5,115 bases of DNA from Clostridia bacterium (GTDB lineage: Bacteria > Bacillota > Clostridia > DUPQ01), in NCBI GenBank assembly GCA_028690885.1, contig JAQVAJ010000139.1:1-5115 (forward strand). Direction: 5' to 3'. Made by a program: the position numbers and the translations under genes. Under the pieces are notes generated by a model. That model saw only the letters and a list, made by a program, of their open reading frames with translations. It had not been told where the DNA came from and ran no database searches. Numbering within the stretch: the first letter of the stretch is position 1; each line of letters starts with the position of its first letter. Below, one piece after another: positions 1 to 5,115 of the stretch.

Positions 1-9
1 CCAACAATA

Positions 10-106
10 TTTTATTCATTATTCCCGTTATCCATTAAAAAAGAATGAATTATAGAGTGAAAATAGTTTTGCTCTTGTTATATTTGTATGGGAACAATGA
101 ATAAAA
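10..106. repeat. 17-bp inverted repeat, arms 10-26 and 90-106
   Basis: The left arm reads TTTTATTCATTATTCCC. The reverse complement of the right arm matches it at 16 of 17 positions; the single mismatch is A21 against C95. The spacer is 63 bp. A third copy of the AATGAAT core lies at 44-50 in the spacer and could pair with the left arm in a smaller, competing hairpin. There is no T-run after the right arm, so it is not a typical intrinsic terminator. It could be an operator, a cruciform, or the remnant of a mobile-element end. The pairing is seen directly; the function is unknown. Confidence 0.6.
79..86 (+). promoter_or_regulatory. Candidate Bacteroidota-type -7 promoter element
   Basis: TATATTTG fits the Bacteroidota -7 consensus TAnnTTTG exactly and points toward the qat operon. 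No TTG is present at the expected distance upstream for the -33 element, which weakens the call. Transcription would start near 92-95, inside the right arm of the 10-106 inverted repeat, leaving a leader of about 300 nt before the first gene. A second, poorer candidate lies downstream: TTG at 202-204 followed 21 bp later by TA and then TTTG at 231-234, with one base too many between the TA and TTTG parts. Neither is proven. Confidence 0.3.
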
Positions 107-245
107 CACTTTTACGTTGTATGCAAGGCTAAAAAGACAGCGGTACATTAATAAATGGTATAACAATTTGAAAAAACAGATAGAAAATATTGGCTCATTG
201 ATTGAAGGTTGGTGCAAGAAAAAATTAGTTTTTGCCCGCCCGCTT

Positions 246-261
246 CTGCCCTTCGGGACAG
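246..261. repeat. Small UUCG-loop hairpin
   Basis: CTGCCCTTCGGGACAG folds into a six-position stem with one C-A mismatch, closed by C and G around a TTCG tetraloop, the stable C(UUCG)G type in RNA. It lies in the most G+C-rich part of the leader. There is no downstream T-tract, so it is unlikely to be a terminator. It may be a structural part of an intergenic repeat or of the 5' leader of the qat mRNA. Confidence 0.5.
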
Positions 262-279
262 TTGGGGAAGCCTACTCAC

Positions 280-348
280 ATTGCACACATTTGCAAATCG
301 CGCAGGCTAACACACAAACCAAAATTTGCAAAAGAGTGCAATTTTTGC
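280..348. repeat. Cluster of TTTGCAAA palindromes and nested inverted repeats
   Basis: Two copies of the palindrome TTTGCAAA occur, at 290-297 (extended to the 10-bp palindrome ATTTGCAAAT, 289-298) and at 325-332. They are enclosed by a 7-bp inverted repeat, ATTGCAC at 280-286 and GTGCAAT at 336-342. A further hairpin pairs GCAAAA (328-333) with TTTTGC (343-348) around a 9-base loop. The density of TTGC/GCAA words in about 70 bp is well above what chance suggests. Possible roles are a dispersed intergenic repeat, a recombination site, or a regulator binding region 40-110 bp upstream of qatA. None can be chosen from this window alone. Confidence 0.5.
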
Positions 349-390
349 CATTTCTCACTTTTGAGTAACTAACATTATTAAGATAACCTT

Positions 391-2208
391 ATGTGGAAAG
401 ACTGTGAAACGAATATCGACCTTTTAGACTTTGACTACTTAGTTGATGTTACAAAGAAAATTATTTTGAATAATGATTTAACACCATCGACTATTGGTAT
501 ATACGGTGATTGGGGAAGTGGGAAATCTAGTTTAATGGATATGGTTATGGCAGATTTCTCCACTGACAAAGATATTTTATGTTTAAAATTTAATGGGTGG
601 TTATTTGAAGGTTATGAAGATGCCAAAGTGGCTCTTATTGGTTCCATCCTCGATGAAATAAGTAAAAAGGGAACGCTTCCGGCAAAAGCGAAAAGAATTC
701 TTAAGCGATTATATGATAATACAGATTTCTTTAAACTTTCAAGTAAAGCGATTAAATATGGGCTTGATTTCTTTTTAACAGGAGGTGTATTAACAGCAAC
801 AGATATTACGGCAGGAGCAATAAAAAAGGCATTATTATCCAAAGGTACTCAAGTAGATGAAAACGAAATTGAAGATATACTTAAAACATTCAAAGGGAAG
901 GAAATAAGGAAAAGTATAACATCTTTTCACAGTGATTTTGCGTCTTTGTTGGAACAAACAAAGATTAAAAGATTAGTTGTGTTTATTGATGAGCTAGACC
1001 GATGCAATCATGAAACTATCCTTGAAACATTAGAGGCAATTCGCTTATTCTTATTTGCCAAAGGAACTTCTTTTGTAATTGGTGCAGATGAACGTCAGAT
1101 TAGATATGCTGTACAAATGAAATATCCTGATGTTGAAGGAAACCAAATAGATATTGGGAAAGAATATCTGGAAAAATTAATTCAATACCCTATTCGTATT
1201 CCTCAACTGGGACAAAAAGAGGTTGAATCTTATATTATGTATCTTTTATTTGAGAAAGATTTTGATAGCGACCTACCTCTAATAAGAGATATTATTGAGG
1301 AAGAAAAAGAAAAAAACTTTCTTGATTTTGAGTTGACATACGAAATAATAAAAGGAAAATCAAGTGATTTGGCGGAAAGACTTAAAGACACAATCTCATT
1401 ATCAAAGCAAATATCCTCAGTTCTGGCGAAAGGATTAAATGGAAACCCGAGACACTGTAAACGATTTCTAAATGCAATGGAGTTGAGAATTATGATGGCA
1501 GATTATCGTAAGATACCATTAGATAGAAAAATATTAGCCAAATTAATGCTGGTAGAATACTTTAAAGACCCATTTTATAAAAGATTAGCACAACTTCAAA
1601 CCAATAAAAATGGAAAACCAGCAGAAGTAATAAATATTGAAGAAGGAAATTGGGATGAGGCTGATGTACTAAAATTATGGAAGGATGATAATTGGATTGC
1701 AGATTGGCTAACTAATATTGAACCTCCTTTAGCGAATGTGGATTTAAGACCTTACTTCTACTTTTCAAGAGAAAGTCAAAAAAACATCTCATATTCCAAG
1801 TCACAGAATCTTAGCAGAGATGCTGTTAAAATTCTACAAAACTTATTAAGTGGGACAGATACCTTACGAAATGAAGCTATTAAACTTGCTTCAAATATCT
1901 CTGAATTTGAGGTTTCATCTGTACTAAATGAGTTAGCATCAAAAATAGAAGCATCAACGGAGATAGAAAAATCAATATTCCAATCATTTATTGAATGGGG
2001 CAGTTCCAGAGCTGAAATTTATGTTGATACTATTGCAATTTTAGAACGACTTCCAGCAGATAAAATCAAAGCCTCATTTATGCCGTTGATTACACCTTTT
2101 GCAAATAAATTAACGGATAAATCAAAAGTAATTGAGTTGTTGACAAAATGGGAATCTCAGAAATCTTTAAAAAGTGCTATTGCTGATGAATTAAAAAATA
2201 TAAAATAA
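391..2208 (+). CDS. qatA: QatA, KAP-family P-loop NTPase of the Qat defence system
   Basis: This 605-residue protein is a KAP-type STAND-like ATPase, the predicted energy-using or sensing subunit of Qat. The Walker A motif GDWGSGKS is at residues 39-46. The KAP-typical FNGW follows at 67-70, within a stretch reading on to EGYEDAK. Walker B with the family signature is at 195-204 (LVVFIDELDR; D200, E201, D203). A sensor-like segment, IGADERQIR, lies around 230-238, and the late KAP motif NGNPRHCKRFLN is at 350-361. Residues from about 400 on look alpha-helical and have no motif I recognise. KAP proteins often carry membrane helices between the Walker motifs; here only a weak hydrophobic patch (about 123-137, interrupted by charge) is seen, so a cytoplasmic protein is likelier. 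The ATG is chosen because it leaves a normal N-terminal stretch before Walker A; no Shine-Dalgarno is visible. It is first in the operon, 6 bp before qatB. Confidence 0.93.
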   Translation: MWKDCETNIDLLDFDYLVDVTKKIILNNDLTPSTIGIYGDWGSGKSSLMDMVMADFSTDKDILCLKFNGWLFEGYEDAKVALIGSILDEISKKGTLPAKAKRILKRLYDNTDFFKLSSKAIKYGLDFFLTGGVLTATDITAGAIKKALLSKGTQVDENEIEDILKTFKGKEIRKSITSFHSDFASLLEQTKIKRLVVFIDELDRCNHETILETLEAIRLFLFAKGTSFVIGADERQIRYAVQMKYPDVEGNQIDIGKEYLEKLIQYPIRIPQLGQKEVESYIMYLLFEKDFDSDLPLIRDIIEEEKEKNFLDFELTYEIIKGKSSDLAERLKDTISLSKQISSVLAKGLNGNPRHCKRFLNAMELRIMMADYRKIPLDRKILAKLMLVEYFKDPFYKRLAQLQTNKNGKPAEVINIEEGNWDEADVLKLWKDDNWIADWLTNIEPPLANVDLRPYFYFSRESQKNISYSKSQNLSRDAVKILQNLLSGTDTLRNEAIKLASNISEFEVSSVLNELASKIEASTEIEKSIFQSFIEWGSSRAEIYVDTIAILERLPADKIKASFMPLITPFANKLTDKSKVIELLTKWESQKSLKSAIADELKNIK

Positions 2209-2214
2209 AACAAT

Positions 2215-3105
2215 ATGGGAACTTCAAGTATGTATGGTGGACCAAACAGGTCTCCATTATTGCCTCCTGATTTTAATGATGGTGATGGAAATTCTGATAA
2301 TCCGAATCCTCAAGATAAGCCAGAACAACAGCCCGATGGAAATAAGCCTGCAGAGAATAATCCTTCCGAAAATCCAAATGAAAATGAATCACCACTGCAG
2401 GAGTCATCTTCTAATGATCCTCAGTATACTTCTTGGAGACCTGCAAAAAATTCAATGTCTAAGTATGCTTCTGGAAAGGGAGGTAGTAATGGGAAAAGGA
2501 ATGCTGTTTCAAATTATGTAAAAAGTCATGGAGGTTCTCAAAATGCTGCCAAATCTGCCAAATCTGCGATAAGGACAACAATTAGTATTGGAGATTTTTT
2601 CGGTGGAGTAAAACAGAAAGGAATCACCCAAGTTTTAAAGGATTTTAATATCCCAATAGAAGGTAGAAAACCTAAGGAAATTCTGAATGATATTGTAAAT
2701 GTTCTTGCTCCAACACCCGATTTAAATGATGATTCCGTGGCTCGTAAAGCATTAGTAAATACAATGTCTATTATTTATGAAAAATTTGACGATGAAAAGA
2801 AAGATATTTCATTGTTAGATTCTCTTGATTCTGACATTTCAAAAATTCTTATTACAAAATATATCGAAACCTTTATTTATGAAAGGTTGATACATGATGT
2901 TGGAAGCAGAATTGAGAAAAAAGCTGAAAATTCTAATGCTGCTGCCAAGATTGAGAAAGAGTTGAAAGAGTATATTGAAACAAAAGTATCAACGACATTA
3001 AAAGACAAACCACTTTCCATTATTAATTCTGAAACAAAGAATGTTAATGTATTAGTTGAAGGCTTGTATCAACAGTGTTATAAAGTTTTGGAGGATCAAT
3101 TATGA
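2215..3105 (+). CDS. qatB: QatB, Qat defence system subunit of unknown fold
   Basis: This 296-residue protein has no known catalytic motif. It is identified by its place between qatA and qatC and by a QatB-like sequence. The N-terminus is Met-Gly-Thr-Ser followed by a GGP...PLLPP segment (residues 8-18). Residues about 19-72 are low-complexity, rich in Pro, Asn, Asp, Glu and Ser, and are surely disordered. A basic, Ser/Gly/Lys-rich segment follows, with W74, the AVSNYVKSHGG stretch (97-107) and a small NAA-KSA-KSA repeat (110-118). From about 120 the protein looks helical and ordered. The start at 2215 is preferred to the Met at residue 6 because the MGTS beginning fits the family and probably matters: methionine removal would expose glycine, a plausible target for modification by QatC (inference supported by my recollection of recent work on Qat). 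No Shine-Dalgarno is visible; the leader is AATAAAATAAAACAAT. Confidence 0.87.
   Translation: MGTSSMYGGPNRSPLLPPDFNDGDGNSDNPNPQDKPEQQPDGNKPAENNPSENPNENESPLQESSSNDPQYTSWRPAKNSMSKYASGKGGSNGKRNAVSNYVKSHGGSQNAAKSAKSAIRTTISIGDFFGGVKQKGITQVLKDFNIPIEGRKPKEILNDIVNVLAPTPDLNDDSVARKALVNTMSIIYEKFDDEKKDISLLDSLDSDISKILITKYIETFIYERLIHDVGSRIEKKAENSNAAAKIEKELKEYIETKVSTTLKDKPLSIINSETKNVNVLVEGLYQQCYKVLEDQL
3090..3094 (+). promoter_or_regulatory. Shine-Dalgarno site for qatC
   Basis: GGAGG lies 7 bases before the qatC ATG, inside the last codons of qatB. It is the only clear Shine-Dalgarno in the operon; the other three starts have none. Together with the ATGA stop/start overlap it supports the 3102 start and suggests that qatC is translated by re-initiation or at an independently strong rate. 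Confidence 0.7.
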
Positions 3106-4412
3106 AAGAAATAGTATGTCGAATACACGATGATGATAAGTTTGTAAAAGAACATGCAGACTTTACTGTTGATTTGTTTTCAAAAGAACAATATCACTAT
3201 ACATTTTGGGACAAGAACAAACGACAGCTCTATCAGGGTGGAAATTTTTCTAAATCTGCAATTGATTTATTATACATTTCTTTAATGGTATACTATGCAG
3301 ACAGGCGAGTGATAAGACAAAAGGAGAATGATGCTTGGACTCGAAATATAAAATTAAATATTCCTGTTCTTGAATTAGAAAAATGGAATGACAACAAACC
3401 TCTTCTTGAAAAAATGCTCTCCTTTCTAAGCGGAGATTTATGGACTTTTGAGTTTAGGAAGAGAGAATTAAACTTGAAGGAAGAAAGAGCAATCAAAGGC
3501 ATAAACCGCAAAAAGAAAAAACATCAACCGAAAGCAATATGCATGTTGTCTGGCGGCTTAGATTCATTTATTGGCGCAATAGATATCTTAAGCAAAGAAA
3601 AAGATATATGGTTTGTTGGTCATTACGGTGGTGGAAAAGGTGTAATACAATATCAAAAAAATGTAATTGAAAAATTGATTTCACAATATAAATTATCCTC
3701 CGAACAATTTTACAATTTTTATGCCTCACCTGTTAAGCCGAATAAGTCCGTTCAAATGGAGGATACTACCAGAACCCGTTCGTTTATGTTTTTCGCTCAT
3801 GCAATAATTTTAGGTTCTGCTGTAAATGAAGATATAACACTATATATCCCTGAGAATGGATTAATTTCTCTTAATATCCCTCTCACAAACACAAGATTAG
3901 GAAGTAGTAGTACAAGGACTACGCATCCATATTATATGAATTTATTACAGCAATTAATGCTCAATATTGGCTTAAAAATCAAATTGTATAATCCATTTCA
4001 ATTCAAAACAAAAGGAGAAATGATAGCGGATTGTAATGACCCTGGCTTCTTAAAGGCAAATATTTCACAAACCATGTCATGTTCACATCCTGATTTAGGT
4101 AGATATGAAGGCGATGCCCGTCCATCACATTGTGGGAATTGCTTGCCATGTATTATACGTAGGGCAGCAATTGAATTTGCTTATGAAACCGACAATTCTA
4201 ATTATAGAGATAAGAATTTTCAGAAAAAGGGAGCATCAGATAATCTTCGTTCCTTTAAGTTAGGTATCAATGATTATACAAACAGTAAAATCGACTCAGC
4301 TCTTTCTATTCAAATATCAGGATCTATTGTTGATAATATTGACAATTATTGTGGTGTTTATAAAAGAGGTATGAATGAAATGAAATCTTTACTTGATAAA
4401 TACAATGGCTAA
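3102..4412 (+). CDS. qatC: QatC, QueC-like PP-loop enzyme of the Qat defence system
   Basis: This 436-residue protein resembles QueC, the ATP-dependent enzyme that turns 7-carboxy-7-deazaguanine into preQ0 in queuosine synthesis, but it is nearly twice as long (QueC is about 220-240). The PP-loop ATP-binding motif SGGLDS is at residues 150-155, after an N-terminal extension of about 140 residues that ordinary QueC lacks. GHYGGGKG (173-180) sits where QueC has its Tyr-Gly motif. R224-T225-R226-S227 resembles the QueC Arg-containing segment, and STRTTHP (270-276) is probably a substrate-site feature of the QatC type. Four cysteines, C327, C344, C347 and C350 (the last three as CGNCLPC), form the expected zinc site and are followed by IIRR. 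About 80 further residues follow. Its start overlaps the qatB stop as ATGA, and its end overlaps qatD by 8 bp. No other queuosine gene is present, so the likely role is in defence, probably acting on QatB. Confidence 0.93.
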   Translation: MKEIVCRIHDDDKFVKEHADFTVDLFSKEQYHYTFWDKNKRQLYQGGNFSKSAIDLLYISLMVYYADRRVIRQKENDAWTRNIKLNIPVLELEKWNDNKPLLEKMLSFLSGDLWTFEFRKRELNLKEERAIKGINRKKKKHQPKAICMLSGGLDSFIGAIDILSKEKDIWFVGHYGGGKGVIQYQKNVIEKLISQYKLSSEQFYNFYASPVKPNKSVQMEDTTRTRSFMFFAHAIILGSAVNEDITLYIPENGLISLNIPLTNTRLGSSSTRTTHPYYMNLLQQLMLNIGLKIKLYNPFQFKTKGEMIADCNDPGFLKANISQTMSCSHPDLGRYEGDARPSHCGNCLPCIIRRAAIEFAYETDNSNYRDKNFQKKGASDNLRSFKLGINDYTNSKIDSALSIQISGSIVDNIDNYCGVYKRGMNEMKSLLDKYNG

Positions 4413-5115
4413 TCTTTACGACACACATTTCCATTTAGACCTTTTTGAGTCAAGAGAAAAAATCATTAAAGAAATTGATGATAATCAAATTTATACAATA
4501 GCTGTAACTAATTTACCAGTCCTTTTTACTAAACTTAATGATAATCTTTCAAGCAAATTTATTAGACCCGCGTTGGGTTTTCATCCCGAATTATTAAGTC
4601 AATATAAACATTTGATTCCTCAAATGTGGACTTTACTAAATGAGACTAGATATATTGGCGAGGTAGGTCTTGATTTTAAGACTGGTAAAGCCTACAAAGA
4701 ACTTCAAATTTCATTCTTCTCCGAACTCATTGAAAGATGTGATGTTTTAGAAAATAAAATATTAACTATTCATTCAAGGCAAAGTGCAAGTGAAATTGTA
4801 TCAATCATTGGAGAGGATTTTAAAGGGAAAGTAATATTACATTGGTATTCAGGAAACAAAGCAACGCTTAAAAAAGCCATAGACAATGGATATTATTTTT
4901 CAATCAATTATTCAATGGTTAATTCTAATACTAGTAAGGAATTAATCAAGCTAATTCCAATAGAACGATTATTATTAGAAACTGATGCCCCATTTGTTAA
5001 GTTTAAAGACAAACAATTTTCAATGCTTGATATTAAAGAAATCATTAAGGAATTGGCTTCTATATTGAATCTTGACCAAAAAGAAATGACAACACTTCTT
5101 TGGGATAACTTTAAA
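4405..5115 (+). CDS. qatD: QatD, TatD-like metal-dependent nuclease (3' end cut by window)
   Basis: The frame from 4405 is open for 237 codons to the window end with no stop. TatD proteins are usually about 255-265 residues and end soon after a motif like WDNF, which is the last thing seen here (233-236), so probably only a handful to some twenty residues are missing. The metal-binding residues of the amidohydrolase-fold TatD nucleases are all present: H8 and H10 in DTHFHLD, E86 in IGEVGLDF (84-91), H123 in TIHSR, H146 in LHWYSG, and D194 in LLETDAP (189-196). GFHPE (58-62) is also family-typical. The protein should hydrolyse DNA in the cytoplasm and is the probable effector of Qat, or it may process a nucleic-acid signal. 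The start is fixed by MANLYDTHFHLD, which places the HxH motif at the normal distance from the N-terminus. It overlaps the qatC stop by 8 bp (ATGGCTAA) and has no Shine-Dalgarno, which suggests translational coupling. Confidence 0.92.
   Translation, partial: MANLYDTHFHLDLFESREKIIKEIDDNQIYTIAVTNLPVLFTKLNDNLSSKFIRPALGFHPELLSQYKHLIPQMWTLLNETRYIGEVGLDFKTGKAYKELQISFFSELIERCDVLENKILTIHSRQSASEIVSIIGEDFKGKVILHWYSGNKATLKKAIDNGYYFSINYSMVNSNTSKELIKLIPIERLLLETDAPFVKFKDKQFSMLDIKEIIKELASILNLDQKEMTTLLWDNFK

Larger units (their letters stand above)
1..390. other. Non-coding leader region upstream of the qat operon
   Basis: This stretch has no convincing gene on either strand. Stop codons are frequent, and the one longer open frame (117-368, TTG start) runs through hairpins and palindromes and gives a protein with no recognisable motif. 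Positions 1-116 are very AT-rich and hold a long inverted repeat and a possible promoter element. Positions about 235-350 are locally richer in G+C and contain several short palindromes. The last 25 bases before the first gene are again A/T-rich with no Shine-Dalgarno sequence. The change in composition inside a single intergenic region suggests a repeat element or a junction at the edge of the defence operon. That reading is an inference. Confidence 0.7.

Noticed and set aside
10..106. Intrinsic terminator of an upstream gene
   Set aside because: The arms are separated by 63 bp, the stem is mostly A/T, and no T-run follows the right arm.
117..368. Open frame of 83 codons starting at TTG in the leader region
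   Set aside because: It has a TTG start without a ribosome site, passes through hairpins and TTTGCAAA palindromes, changes composition midway, and gives a protein with no recognisable motif. Chance is the simplest explanation.
1..390. CRISPR array, tRNA gene or integron attC site in the leader
   Set aside because: There are no regularly spaced direct repeats, no cloverleaf could be drawn, and no paired RYYYAAC/GTTRRRY core sites were found around the inverted repeats.
612..842. Reverse-strand open frame inside qatA
   Set aside because: It lies fully within the strongly supported KAP ATPase gene and has no motif; it mirrors the codon use of qatA.
2234..2521. Second plus-strand open frame overlapping the start of qatB
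   Set aside because: It is an out-of-frame reading of the low-complexity part of qatB, rich in Ile, Leu and Met as expected from AT-rich codons shifted by one base.
3293..3511. Reverse-strand open frame inside qatC
   Set aside because: It is antisense to the QatC N-terminal domain, with no motif and no start context.
3102..4412. Housekeeping QueC with a queuosine pathway cluster
   Set aside because: No QueD, QueE, QueF or FolE-like gene is near, the protein is nearly twice the size of QueC, and the neighbours are the QatA, QatB and QatD families.
4405..5115. Housekeeping TatD unrelated to the operon
   Set aside because: Its start overlaps the qatC stop by 8 bp on the same strand, and a TatD-like gene in fourth position is the defining layout of Qat.

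Overview
The window is AT-rich (about one third G+C by eye) and almost certainly bacterial. It probably comes from a member of the Bacteroidota. Three of the four starts have no recognisable Shine-Dalgarno sequence and sit in A/T-rich leaders, and the upstream DNA contains an exact match to the Bacteroidota -7 promoter element (TAnnTTTG). That assignment is an inference from composition and signals, not from a marker gene.

Positions 1-390 hold no convincing gene. They contain a 17-bp near-perfect inverted repeat (10-26 against 90-106), a possible promoter element inside its loop, and a compact stretch (about 235-350) that is locally richer in G+C and full of hairpins and TTTGCAAA palindromes. 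This stretch looks like an intergenic repeat or an insertion boundary next to a defence island.

Positions 391-5115 are one tightly packed plus-strand operon. It encodes a KAP-family P-loop NTPase (qatA), a QatB-type protein with a disordered N-terminal region (qatB), a long QueC-like PP-loop enzyme with a four-cysteine zinc site (qatC), and a TatD-like metal-dependent nuclease (qatD), which is cut by the window end very close to its C-terminus. The order, families and spacing are those of the anti-phage defence system Qat (QatABCD, 'Qatuvoir'). The spacing is a 6-bp gap, then a 4-bp ATGA overlap, then an 8-bp overlap, so the four proteins are probably made together.

Working model, part known and part inferred: QatA uses ATP hydrolysis for sensing or switching. 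QatC uses QueC-like chemistry, probably on the protein QatB rather than on a tRNA precursor; the QatB N-terminus (Met-Gly-Thr-Ser) fits an exposed glycine as the acceptor. QatD is the likely nuclease effector. All key catalytic motifs that can be checked by eye in QatA, QatC and QatD are intact, so the locus looks functional. The system itself is already described. The less explained parts are the QatB-QatC relationship and the upstream palindromic DNA.
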